Shown: positions 43,493-52,017 of the stretch, piece after piece
Layout of the letters: every line of letters starts with the position of its first letter
How positions within the stretch are numbered: position 1 is the first letter of the stretch
Origin: Phaeobacter inhibens DSM 16374
GTDB lineage: Bacteria; Pseudomonadota; Alphaproteobacteria; Rhodobacterales; Rhodobacteraceae
Reading direction: 5' to 3'
Assembly: GCF_000473105.1 (NCBI RefSeq)
Contig: NZ_KI421498.1
Location: 2,447,909-2,511,908 of the forward strand
Length of the DNA: 64,000 bases
Program-made: the position numbers and the translations under genes
Notes under the pieces: generated by a model
Database searches by the model: none
What the model was told of the DNA's origin: nothing
Seen by the model: only the letters and a program-made list of their open reading frames with translations

Positions 43493-44794
43493 CTAGACAA
43501 TTACCGCCTGGCTTTGCTGCTCTCCCACACCAAACACCCGTTTGTAGCGGTCGATTTCGGCCGCCGGACCCATCGCCTTTTCCGGGTTGTCGGAGAGTTT
43601 CACCGTGGGGTTGCCGTCAGCGGATACGGCCTTGCACACCAGCGAGAAGGGGGCCAGCGCATCATCTGGCACCAATCCACGGAAGTCATTGGTCAGCAGG
43701 GTTCCCCAGCCAAAGGACACTTTGGTCCGGCCGGAGAACTGCGCGTGCAGTTCCTTGATCTTGGCCACATCCAACCCATCGGAGAAGATCACCCGTTTGT
43801 CCTGCGGGTCCTCGCCGCGGTCCTGCCACCAGCGAATGGCGGTTTCCGCGCCGCTGGCCGGATCGCCGCTGTCGATACGGATGCCGGTCCACCCCGCCAG
43901 CCAGTCCGGCGCGCGATCAAGGAAACCCCTGGTGCCATAGGTGTCGGGCAGGATGATGCGCAGATTGCCCTCATGTTCATCATGCCAGTCGGACAACACA
44001 TCGTAAGGCGCCTGCGCTAGGGCCGCGTCATCCTCCGCCAGCGCGGAATAAACCATCGGAAGTTCGTGCGCGTTGGTACCGATGGCCTCCACCTCGCGAC
44101 GCATCGCGATCAGGCAGTTGGAGGTGCCGGTGAATTTGTCGCCCAGCCCCTCCATCATGGCCTGCACGCACCAATCCTGCCAGAGAAACCCGTGGCGACG
44201 GCGGGTGCCGAAATCGGCGATGCTGAGGCCGTCGATGTCGCGGAGCTGTTCGATTTTTTCCCAGACACGGGTCATAGCGCGGGCGTAAAGCACCTGCAAT
44301 TCAAACCGGCCCATGCTGTTGATCACCGCCCGGCTGCGCAGCTCCATCAGTACAGAGAGAGCGGGGATCTCCCAGAGCATGACCTCGGGCCATTTGCCCT
44401 CAAACGTCAGTTCGTATTGATCGCCCTTGCGTTCCAGATGGTAAGGCGGCAGGCGCAGCCCCTCGAACCACTCCATGAAATCAGAGCGGAACATCTGACG
44501 TTTGCCGTAAAAGGTGTTGCCGCGCAGCCAGGTGCTCTCGCCGCGAGACAGCGACAGGGAACGGATGTGATCCAACTGCTCGCGCAGCTCTCCCTCGTCG
44601 ATCAGATCCGCCAGCGGGATATGTTTGGAACGGTTGATAAGTGAAAACCGCACATGGGTGTCGCGATGATTGCGAAACACCGACTGGCACATCAGCAGTT
44701 TGTAGAAATCCGTGTCGATCAGGGATCGCACGATCGGATCGATCTTCCACTTGTGGTTATAGACGCGGGTTGCAATGTCCACAGGCGGCCTCAT
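43493..44794 (-). CDS. pncB: Nicotinate phosphoribosyltransferase
   Basis: A 433-residue PncB enzyme of the Preiss-Handler NAD salvage route, making nicotinate mononucleotide from nicotinate and PRPP. Conserved parts are SLIDTDFYKLLMCQSVF near the N-terminus, the autophosphorylated-His region SIADFGTRRRHGFLWQ, GTSNCLIAM and the PRPP-phosphate site KVSFGWGTLLTND. The length fits proteobacterial PncB. It is on the minus strand downstream of a hybrid kinase gene and pncA, so nicotinamidase and its follow-on enzyme are encoded within 4.3 kb in the same orientation. Confidence 0.95.
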   Translation of the reverse strand: MRPPVDIATRVYNHKWKIDPIVRSLIDTDFYKLLMCQSVFRNHRDTHVRFSLINRSKHIPLADLIDEGELREQLDHIRSLSLSRGESTWLRGNTFYGKRQMFRSDFMEWFEGLRLPPYHLERKGDQYELTFEGKWPEVMLWEIPALSVLMELRSRAVINSMGRFELQVLYARAMTRVWEKIEQLRDIDGLSIADFGTRRRHGFLWQDWCVQAMMEGLGDKFTGTSNCLIAMRREVEAIGTNAHELPMVYSALAEDDAALAQAPYDVLSDWHDEHEGNLRIILPDTYGTRGFLDRAPDWLAGWTGIRIDSGDPASGAETAIRWWQDRGEDPQDKRVIFSDGLDVAKIKELHAQFSGRTKVSFGWGTLLTNDFRGLVPDDALAPFSLVCKAVSADGNPTVKLSDNPEKAMGPAAEIDRYKRVFGVGEQQSQAVIV

Positions 44795-44846
44795 CCATCG
44801 TGTTTCAATGGTTGATAAAACAGCCCGCAGCCGGGAGCAAAGGAAA

Positions 44847-47111
44847 TCAGACCGCGGCGCTGCGTCCCTCTGCCGGACAATGTTTGCGCAGGACCGCTAG
44901 CAGATCATCGCGATTGATCGGTTTGCTGAGAAAATCATCCATACCTGCCTTCAGACAGGCCTCACGGTCGGAGTCAAAGGCGTTGGCGGTCAGCGCCGCG
45001 ATCACCGGCTGACGAATGTCCATCTCGCGGATATTGCGGGTGGCATCCAGCCCGTTCATCACCGGCATCGACATATCCATCAGGATCACATCGGGGGCAA
45101 AATCAGGCGTTTTCTCCAGCGCCTCCGCCCCGTCTACGGCAAATTCGAGCGTCACAGGTTCATCCTGCAGGTATTTCTCCACAAGAAGGCGGTTGATCCT
45201 GTTGTCCTCCGCCACGAGGATGCGCATCCCCTCTAGGGACCGGCCCGCCTGCTGGGCGCTGGCCGCAACCTCGGCGAGGTTGGCCCCGGTGGCGGGCTGC
45301 ATCCGCAGATGCACCGAGAAACAGGACCCTTTGCCCGGGTCCGAGGTGACATCGATCTCGCCCCCCATCGCCTCGCACAGCAGGCGCGAGATGGTGAGAC
45401 CCAGACCAGTGCCCCCGAACCGTCGGGTGATGGCCGCATCCGCCTGAGAGAAGCGTTCAAAGATCTGATCCTGCTTCTCCTTGGCAATGCCGATGCCGGT
45501 ATCGGTCACAGAGAAGCGCAGGCGCAATCTGTCGCCCACCCGGCTGGTCGTGACTGCGACCCCTACGCCGCCGGTGTCGGTGAATTTCACCGCATTGCCG
45601 ACAAGATTCAGCAGCACCTGACGCAGGCGCCGGTCATCGCCGTTGATGATGCGCGGCACGTCGGGTGCAATATTCAGATCAAGGGTGATGCCCTTCTCCT
45701 GTGCCTGCGGTTCAAACAGCTGCAGGGTCTGCTGGAAACAGGCGGGCAGATCGAAATCCACCTCGCTGAGGATCACCTCGCCGGCGTCCATCTTCGACAG
45801 ATCAAGCACATCGTTGATCAACGACAGAAGGGTACGGGCCGAGCCGAGGATGGTGTCGGCATAGAGTTTCTGTTCCTCATCCAGCTGGGTGCGTTCCAGC
45901 ATCTGCGCCATGCCGATGACACCATTCATCGGGGTCCGGATTTCGTGGGACATGGTGGCGAGGAATTCGGATTTCACCCGGGCGCCCTCCTCCGCCGCGA
46001 TCCGGGCATCTTTCAGCTGCTGTTCATATTGTTTGGCGGCGGTGACATCGCGTTCGACGGCAATGATGGTTTCCACCGTGCCATCGTCGCGCAACATCGG
46101 CACCTGATTGGTCTCCAGCCAGAGCAGCTGGCCATCCTTGCGCCGGTTGCAGATCTCCAGCCGGAAGGGTTTGCCAGTGGCACGCCCCTTCTCCAGCGCC
46201 CGCACCACCGCCATATCGGTGTCATCCCCGTTGAGCAACGCGCCCGGCATTTTGCCGATCGCCTCATCGTAGCGATAGCCAGTGATCCGGGTAAACGCCT
46301 CATTCACCCAGCTGATCCGGCCTTTCTCATCCATGAGAAACACGCTGTCATTGGCATTTTCCGCCACCAGAGCCAGCCGCTGGGATTGCAGTTGCTGGGC
46401 CTGCAGCTTCGCATTGATCTGAGCGAGCTGCTTATGCTGCAGCGCCATGGCCAGAGTATTCTTGCGGCTGCGGTTGTAACGACCGACGATGAAACTGACG
46501 AAGAAGAAGACACTGAAGTAGAGCACCCCCAGACCCGCGATCTGGAACAGTTGTACCTCATCCATACCGCCGCCGGTTTCGATGATGGATTCAAGCGTGA
46601 TCGCGACCAGCGGCGTCAGGCCATAAACTGCCAGCCGCGTGATACCAGCAGGCACATTGTAGGGCAGGATCACGGTGGCATTGATGGCCGCACCAATCAG
46701 GATACCTACGGTGAAAAGCGGCGTGGCATGGGCCTGATGCAGGTGATCGGCAGAATGCATGAAGACCGATGGTGACCAGGCCAAAAACGCGAGTGACAGG
46801 GCCTGAATTGCGGCGGTGATCCCACTGATCACCTGCACCTGCCGAAAGCGCCCATTCTCCCCTATGGGCGTAGCCCGGGCGAGGTAGACCGTGTCCAGCA
46901 TGTCCCCAAAAAAGGCAACGAGAAAGACCAGCAAACCAACCAGCGGAAAGGTCAGCAGCCCGATCAGCGCCGAAAGCCCCGCCATCGTCATCTGGCGATA
47001 GACAAAGTACTGGCGCCGCCCATCCGCATACCGGTTGAGCAGCCCGCGCTGGCTGTATCGCCTGTTGTAGGTTTCTAATGGCCCGTTTTTGAGCGCATCG
47101 GCCTGCGACAT
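44847..47111 (-). CDS. Membrane hybrid histidine kinase with PAS and receiver domains
   Basis: A 754-residue sensor kinase. The N-terminus has about six hydrophobic segments (roughly residues 35-215), followed by a coiled coil and one PAS domain with PAC (SVFLMDEKGRISWVNEAFTR). HisKA carries ATMSHEIRTPMNG (His389), the HATPase domain has NAVKFT and DTGIGIAKE, and the C-terminal receiver has VAEDN with Asp679 (ILMDMSMPVMNG) and SKP. The membrane part resembles a MASE-like sensor without an identifiable ligand. It lies between pncA and pncB on the same strand, with a 52-bp gap to pncB and 58 bp to pncA. No cognate output regulator is encoded in the window. Confidence 0.92.
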   Translation of the reverse strand: MSQADALKNGPLETYNRRYSQRGLLNRYADGRRQYFVYRQMTMAGLSALIGLLTFPLVGLLVFLVAFFGDMLDTVYLARATPIGENGRFRQVQVISGITAAIQALSLAFLAWSPSVFMHSADHLHQAHATPLFTVGILIGAAINATVILPYNVPAGITRLAVYGLTPLVAITLESIIETGGGMDEVQLFQIAGLGVLYFSVFFFVSFIVGRYNRSRKNTLAMALQHKQLAQINAKLQAQQLQSQRLALVAENANDSVFLMDEKGRISWVNEAFTRITGYRYDEAIGKMPGALLNGDDTDMAVVRALEKGRATGKPFRLEICNRRKDGQLLWLETNQVPMLRDDGTVETIIAVERDVTAAKQYEQQLKDARIAAEEGARVKSEFLATMSHEIRTPMNGVIGMAQMLERTQLDEEQKLYADTILGSARTLLSLINDVLDLSKMDAGEVILSEVDFDLPACFQQTLQLFEPQAQEKGITLDLNIAPDVPRIINGDDRRLRQVLLNLVGNAVKFTDTGGVGVAVTTSRVGDRLRLRFSVTDTGIGIAKEKQDQIFERFSQADAAITRRFGGTGLGLTISRLLCEAMGGEIDVTSDPGKGSCFSVHLRMQPATGANLAEVAASAQQAGRSLEGMRILVAEDNRINRLLVEKYLQDEPVTLEFAVDGAEALEKTPDFAPDVILMDMSMPVMNGLDATRNIREMDIRQPVIAALTANAFDSDREACLKAGMDDFLSKPINRDDLLAVLRKHCPAEGRSAAV

Positions 47112-47169
47112 CTGCTTGCTAGGTCCCTGATGACGACGAGTCTGTTATTATCGTCAATTCGTTAACAAC

Positions 47170-47775
47170 TTACCCAAGGGCATCCCTCAGGTGCACGCCA
47201 GCTGTCTGCATCTTCGATATGGCCGCCGCCAGTGACCCATCCAGATCAATCGCCCGGCAGGCCGTCAGGTCAACCGTCACATCATATCCCAGCCGCGCGG
47301 CATCCAGCGCAGAGAAGGCAACGCAGAAATCAGTCGCCAGCCCAACCAGCGTCACATCCGAAATCCCGCGTTCCTGCAGGTAACCGTGCAAGCCGGTTGC
47401 CGTGCTCTGGTCATTCTCAAAGAACGCCGAATAGCTGTCTATCTCACGCCGGTAACCTTTGCGCAGGATAAGATCCCCGCGCAGGTCCAGATCCGGATGG
47501 AACTGGGCGCCTGCGCTGTCGATCACACAGTGATCCGGCCACAGGACCTGTGGGCCATAGGGCATCTCGATCATATCATATTCGGCGGCATCGCGATGTT
47601 GCGAGGCAAACGAGCTGTGATCGCCGGGATGCCAATCCTGGGTCATCAGAACCGCATCATATTGCGCCATCATCGCATTGATCGGGGCCACAACCTGATC
47701 CCCCTCCGGCACCGCCAGAGCGCCGCCCGGGCAAAAGTCCATCTGCACATCAATCACGATCAAGGCTTTGGTCAT
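47170..47775 (-). CDS. pncA: Nicotinamidase (bifunctional nicotinamidase/pyrazinamidase)
   Basis: A 201-residue isochorismatase-fold amidase converting nicotinamide to nicotinate. The catalytic Asp is in IDVQMDFCPGGAL, metal ligands are in TQDWHPGDHSSFAS, and the nucleophile Cys is in LVGLATDFCV. ATG 47775 is chosen because it gives the family N-terminus MTKALIVIDVQMDF; the frame is open 41 codons further, overlapping the divergent trhO start region, without support. Its product is the substrate of PncB, encoded 2.4 kb downstream. Confidence 0.95.
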   Translation of the reverse strand: MTKALIVIDVQMDFCPGGALAVPEGDQVVAPINAMMAQYDAVLMTQDWHPGDHSSFASQHRDAAEYDMIEMPYGPQVLWPDHCVIDSAGAQFHPDLDLRGDLILRKGYRREIDSYSAFFENDQSTATGLHGYLQERGISDVTLVGLATDFCVAFSALDAARLGYDVTVDLTACRAIDLDGSLAAAISKMQTAGVHLRDALG

Positions 47776-47896
47776 AAGGGTCTCCGCAACTTTGGTAACA
47801 GGGGTACGCGTCGCAAACCCACCCGTCAACAAAGCTGCACCGATGTCGCGGCCCGCCATCTTGCAGCGGCTTGTCTGCTTGGTGTAAAGCGGCGCC

Positions 47897-48811
47897 ATGT
47901 ATACGATTGCTGCGCTCTACCACTTCACCCGTTTCGACGATCCTGCCGCCATCAAACCGGCGCTGCTGACGCTTTGCGATACACAGCAGGTCAAAGGCTC
48001 CCTGCTGCTGGCTCAGGAAGGGATCAATGGCACCATCGCCGGCCCGCGGGCCGGGATTGATGCGGTGCTGGCGCATATCAGGGCACTGCCGGGATGCAGC
48101 GATCTGGAATGGAAGGAAGCCAGCAGCGATAAGCCGCCCTTTGGCAAGATGAAGGTGCGGCTGAAAAAAGAGATCGTGACCATGGGCCAGCCGGACATCG
48201 ATCCGCGCGCCCGCGTCGGCAACTATGTGGAGCCGGAAGACTGGAACGACCTGATCCGCTCGGACGATGTGGTGGTGATCGACACCCGCAATGACTACGA
48301 GGTCGCCATCGGCACCTTTGAGGGTGCCATCGACCCGAAGACCGAGAGTTTTCGCGAATTCCCCTCCTGGTGGGAACAGAACAAGGACCGGTTTCACAAC
48401 AAGCGGGTTGCGATGTTCTGCACCGGCGGCATCCGCTGCGAGAAATCCACCAATTTCCTCATTGGTCAGGGCGTCGAGGATGTCTATCACCTGAAAGGTG
48501 GCATCCTGCGCTATCTTGAGGAAATGCCGAAAGAAGACAGCAGCTGGAATGGCGACTGTTTCGTCTTTGACAGCCGGGTCTCCGTTGGCCATGGATTGCA
48601 GGAAGGCCCACATGAGCTGTGTAACGGCTGCCGCCGTCCCATTCTGCCCGAAGATAAGGCGAACCCAGCCTTCGAACAGGGCGTATCCTGCCATCTCTGT
48701 ATCGATGAAACCTCAGAGGCCGACAAGGCCCGGTTCCGGGAACGCCAGAAACAGATGAAACTGGCGCGGGAACGCGGCGAGGATCATCTGGGTCATCTGC
48801 CGCTGCGCTGA
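47897..48811 (+). CDS. trhO: tRNA uridine(34) hydroxylase TrhO
   Basis: A 304-residue rhodanese-domain protein (YceA family) that hydroxylates wobble uridine in tRNA using oxygen, a step toward 5-methoxyuridine or cmo5U. The N-terminal YceA domain shows LLLAQEGINGTIAG, and the rhodanese domain carries the active-site Cys in MFCTGGIRCEKS. C-terminal cysteines in CNGCRRPILPED and CHLC look like a zinc site. It diverges from pncA across about 120 bp. A nested hairpin lies just past the stop. Confidence 0.94.
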   Translation: MYTIAALYHFTRFDDPAAIKPALLTLCDTQQVKGSLLLAQEGINGTIAGPRAGIDAVLAHIRALPGCSDLEWKEASSDKPPFGKMKVRLKKEIVTMGQPDIDPRARVGNYVEPEDWNDLIRSDDVVVIDTRNDYEVAIGTFEGAIDPKTESFREFPSWWEQNKDRFHNKRVAMFCTGGIRCEKSTNFLIGQGVEDVYHLKGGILRYLEEMPKEDSSWNGDCFVFDSRVSVGHGLQEGPHELCNGCRRPILPEDKANPAFEQGVSCHLCIDETSEADKARFRERQKQMKLARERGEDHLGHLPLR

Positions 48812-48823
48812 TCCTGACGCAAG

Positions 48824-48876
48824 GCCCGGAACCTGTGTCTGGTGCCCGACGTGAACGTCCGGCACAGAACCCGGGC
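48824..48876. repeat. Nested inverted repeat after trhO
   Basis: An outer GCCCGG/CCGGGC pair encloses GTGCC-c-GACGT paired with ACGTC-c-GGCAC (10 of 11 positions, 2-nt loop). It lies 12 bp beyond the trhO stop and may act as an intrinsic terminator, although no T-run follows. Bases 48877-49060 hold no feature I can support. Confidence 0.5.
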
Positions 48877-49060
48877 GCAACAGTCCTGCGCGAAGACATG
48901 CGCCCCCATTGTCGCCATGCAATAGCCCGGTTAAATTCCCCAGGGTCAGTTGCCGTCCGAGCGATAGCCGGGCGGTGGCGTAAATCGATAATGTGTTTGG
49001 AGAAACGGCGCACTGCCCTAAGGTGGTAGATAGTCCTGCCTGAAGAGTGAGCCGAGGTTA

Positions 49061-49276
49061 ATGGCGATTAGCAAGAATGCCGCATTCTGCGCTGAACTGA
49101 AGTCCCGCAACGGGATTGAGGTTGATCCGGCGGAGCGTCAGCCGGTCGAGGCTGAACTGGGCGCCGATGCAATTCAGTACAAATTGACCCCAGCCGGTCT
49201 GCGCCAGCTGTTCCAATCGCTGTCGGATCAGTCTCTGTCGGGCGGGGACACCGCCGATACCGGATCGCGAGGGTAG
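49061..49276 (+). CDS. Small hypothetical protein before the Hint gene
   Basis: A 71-residue frame (MAISKNAAFCAELKSRNGIE at its start) that I do not recognise. In its favour: it ends only 4 nt before the Hint-domain start, GAGG precedes the ATG (though only 3 nt away), and the composition (Ala, Glu, Leu, Gln with an amphipathic helix near LTPAGLRQLFQSL) is protein-like rather than shadow-like. Against it: no family match and a short spacing. There is no signal peptide. It could be a partner or regulator of the Hint protein. Confidence 0.45.
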   Translation: MAISKNAAFCAELKSRNGIEVDPAERQPVEAELGADAIQYKLTPAGLRQLFQSLSDQSLSGGDTADTGSRG

Positions 49277-49280
49277 CGCG

Positions 49281-50270
49281 ATGCCACAGTATACAGTCAC
49301 AGCCTTCAGGTGGAGCGGGACTGGCTATAACGCCCAGTACAACACCTCCTATACCGCCACATTGGACGATGACGACGCGAGTTATCAGGGGGGGGGCGAC
49401 GGCAATGAAAGCATCAGCATCAATGGCGGCGCCTTCGGCGGATCTGCGGGTACGCCTTATGCGATCAATGTTTCCTTCACCGATACTGGCGGCACCGCCC
49501 ATATTGAAACTTTCTATTTCTTCAATACCGGTGGCAATTGGTATTTCGTGCCCGGGCCGGATTCTGAGTTTACGGTCGGCGCGACGCTGGGCAGCTATCA
49601 GAACCATACTTCGGGCTGGAATTATTCCAACATCACCTGTTTTGCCCGCGGCACGCTGATCGAGACGGATCGTGGCCGGATCGCGGTTGAGGCCCTTGTT
49701 GCCGGGGATCGCGTTCTGGTCGCGGACGGCAGCTATCGTCCGCTGCGCATGGTGATGAGCCGCAAGCTGTCGGCCGCTGAGGTGGCGGACAACCCCAAGC
49801 TGCGACCTGTCAGAATCACCGCCGGTGCGCTGGGGCATGGATTGCCGGAGCGCGATCTTCTGGTGTCGCGGCAGCACCGGATGCTGGTGTCGTCGAAAAT
49901 CTCGGAGCGGATGTTTGTTGCCCCTGAGGTCCTGGTGGCCGCAGTGCGCCTGACTGAACTTCCCGGTATTTTTGTCGAACCAAGCGGAGAGCCGGTCGAG
50001 TATTTCCACCTGCTATGCGACCAACACGAGGTGATCTTCGCCGAAGGGGCCCCGACCGAAAGTCTGTTCACCGGCGCCGAGGCGCTGAAAGCCCTGTCCC
50101 CGGAGGCCTATGAGGAAATTACCTTGCTGTTTCCCGAGTTGCTTGCTGCACAGACCGCAGCCCGGTCAGCCTGCCCGATCCCCAGCGGCAGACAGCAACG
50201 CCAGCTGGTGGCGCGGCATCTGAAGAACAACAAACCCATCCTTGGGTGCGCCCCGACCGGCGCGCCGTGA
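49281..50270 (+). CDS. Hint (Hint_2) domain-containing protein
   Basis: A 329-residue protein. Residues 1 to about 120 are Gly/Asn/Ser/Tyr-rich and beta-prone (DDDDASYQGGGDGNESISIN). The Hint domain starts at CFARGTLIETDRGRIAVEAL and includes the block LLVSRQHRMLV, both typical of the Hint_2 family that is widespread in Rhodobacterales. Hint domains are the self-processing fold of inteins and hedgehog proteins. Here Cys at the start could drive N-S acyl shift, but no intein-type C-terminal His-Asn is visible. There is no Sec signal; export by another route is possible. The function of this family is unknown. Confidence 0.85.
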   Translation: MPQYTVTAFRWSGTGYNAQYNTSYTATLDDDDASYQGGGDGNESISINGGAFGGSAGTPYAINVSFTDTGGTAHIETFYFFNTGGNWYFVPGPDSEFTVGATLGSYQNHTSGWNYSNITCFARGTLIETDRGRIAVEALVAGDRVLVADGSYRPLRMVMSRKLSAAEVADNPKLRPVRITAGALGHGLPERDLLVSRQHRMLVSSKISERMFVAPEVLVAAVRLTELPGIFVEPSGEPVEYFHLLCDQHEVIFAEGAPTESLFTGAEALKALSPEAYEEITLLFPELLAAQTAARSACPIPSGRQQRQLVARHLKNNKPILGCAPTGAP

Positions 50271-50365
50271 CACGCAGCCCGGTGTGCACGCAGGCAGAGA
50301 TACCCTCGGGAAAGTTCGACTGAGACAGCAAGGCAACGCAGATCGCCATCGGCCATCAGATGCGT

Positions 50366-51166
50366 TTATGCAAAGCCAATCTCTACTGCGCCGAAGGGCC
50401 CGAAATCCGCAGCGATATCTGTGCCAGAGGGGCATTCGACAGGGCGGATGAAGCTGCCCGACAGGATGATCTGACCAGGTTCGATGCGCTGGCCATATTG
50501 CGCCATGCGGCGGGCCAGCCAGACTACGCTTTCGACCGGATCGTTGAGCACGCCAGCCCCGAGACCGGTCTCCTCAACCTCTCCATTCCGACTGGTGATC
50601 GCCCCGACCCAACGCAGATCAAATGCGTCGACCGCATGGCGCTGAGAGCCCAGCACGATACCTGCATTGGCAGCGTTATCGCTAATGGTGTCGAAGACAT
50701 TTCGGCTCTGCCCGGTGGCATGGTCCTGACGCTCTATGCGGGCATCGAGAATTTCGAGAGCGGGCGCAACATAATCGGTGGCGGTCAGAACGTCGGTGCG
50801 AGTGACACCACTGCCGCCAATCGCAGTTTTCATGACAAAGGCGATTTCCGCTTCTACCCGCGGCTGGATAAAATGGCCCTTGGGAACACGCCCACCATCG
50901 GCAAACAGCATGTCATCAAAGAGGATACCGCTGTCTGGAATGTCGATATTCAGGGCATATTGCATCGCCTTGGACGTGAGCCCGATTTTCCACCCGATGA
51001 CCTGACGTCCTTGGTCCAGCTTAGCCTGATGAATCGCTGTCTGGATGGCATAGGCATCGTCCATGCCCATCTCCGGGTGCCGCAAGCTGAGCAACCCGAT
51101 CTGCCGACCAATTTTCTCCGCATGTAATAAATCCGCAGCGGCCTGCGCATGGTCCTGCGGCGTCAT
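50366..51166 (-). CDS. hpaH: 2-oxo-hept-4-ene-1,7-dioate hydratase
   Basis: A 266-residue hydratase of the MhpD/HpcG type that adds water to 2-oxohept-4-ene-1,7-dioate in the homoprotocatechuate pathway. Recognisable parts are GWKIGLTSKAMQ, DSGILFDDMLFADGG, PRVEAEIAFVM (acidic metal-binding residues), NAANAGIVLGSQ and ILSGSFIRPVEC. The start overlaps the hpaG stop by 4 nt. It is the last gene of the hpaFEDGH unit. The next enzyme, the aldolase HpaI, is not encoded beside it; a Hint-domain gene converges instead. Confidence 0.93.
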   Translation of the reverse strand: MTPQDHAQAAADLLHAEKIGRQIGLLSLRHPEMGMDDAYAIQTAIHQAKLDQGRQVIGWKIGLTSKAMQYALNIDIPDSGILFDDMLFADGGRVPKGHFIQPRVEAEIAFVMKTAIGGSGVTRTDVLTATDYVAPALEILDARIERQDHATGQSRNVFDTISDNAANAGIVLGSQRHAVDAFDLRWVGAITSRNGEVEETGLGAGVLNDPVESVVWLARRMAQYGQRIEPGQIILSGSFIRPVECPSGTDIAADFGPFGAVEIGFA

Positions 51167-52017
51167 GACTGTTCGTCCTCAATCGTGTTTCTGAGAATGC
51201 CAATACCCGTCACTTCGACCTCAACCACATCGCCGGGTTTCAGGAACTGCGGCGGATCCAGCCGTGCGCCGGACCCGGTGGGGGTTCCGGTCACGACAAT
51301 ATCGCCCGGCTCAAGCGTCATGAAGGTGGAGATATATTCGATTTCCCGCCGGATCGGGTGCATCATGCGCGACAGGACATCGTCCTGCCTGACATCCCCG
51401 TTCACACGGGTGATGATCCGCGCGTCATCCAGCTGCACCGGGTCCCGGAACGGCACCAGCCAAGGGCCGATGGCACCGGAGTTGTCCCAGTTCTTGCCCT
51501 GGGTGACGTTGAATTTCGCGTGGCGCACCCAGTCGCGGATGGTGCCTTCGTTGCAGATGGTGAGCGCGGCGATATGGTCATAGGCGTCGGCCTGTGCGAT
51601 ACGCCGCCCGCCTTTGCCGATGACAATCGCCACCTCGCCCTCATAATCGAGCATATGGCTTTCGGGGGGGCGGATGAGCGGGCGATTGTGGCCGGTGAAG
51701 CCGCTGGCAAACCGGGGGAACAGCGACATGTATTTCGGCTGTTCGCTGCCGTCTTTGTATTCGGCGTTGCGGTCTGGGAAATTGACGCCGACACAGAGGA
51801 TCCGCCGCGCATTAGGCAGCACCATGTCGTACTGCACGTCTGTGTGGGTGACGGATCTGCTCTCGGCCGTGGCAATCAGCTGATCCAGCCCGCCATCGCG
51901 CACCACATCCAGCAGGGTCGGCCATTGCGGGAAGTCCGGGCTAAGCGCGATCATCCCGTCATCGGTTGCGGCCCCGTAGAAAGCCTGCCCGGCGGCGCTG
52001 TAACTTGCTAACTTCAT
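51163..52017 (-). CDS. hpaG: Fumarylacetoacetate hydrolase family protein (HpaG-like)
   Basis: A 284-residue FAH-fold enzyme, expected to act as decarboxylase and/or isomerase on the 5-carboxymethyl-muconate intermediates. Metal-site motifs are LDYEGEVAIVIGKGGRRI and DWVRHAKFNVTQGKNWDNSGAIGPWLV, and the C-terminal GDIVVTGTPTGSGARL is diagnostic for the family. ATG 52017 overlaps the hpaD stop; the longer frame to 52152 lies within hpaD and is rejected. E. coli HpaG is a two-domain fusion of about 430 residues, whereas this is one domain, so either it does both steps or another paralogue exists elsewhere. Confidence 0.85.
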   Translation of the reverse strand: MKLASYSAAGQAFYGAATDDGMIALSPDFPQWPTLLDVVRDGGLDQLIATAESRSVTHTDVQYDMVLPNARRILCVGVNFPDRNAEYKDGSEQPKYMSLFPRFASGFTGHNRPLIRPPESHMLDYEGEVAIVIGKGGRRIAQADAYDHIAALTICNEGTIRDWVRHAKFNVTQGKNWDNSGAIGPWLVPFRDPVQLDDARIITRVNGDVRQDDVLSRMMHPIRREIEYISTFMTLEPGDIVVTGTPTGSGARLDPPQFLKPGDVVEVEVTGIGILRNTIEDEQS

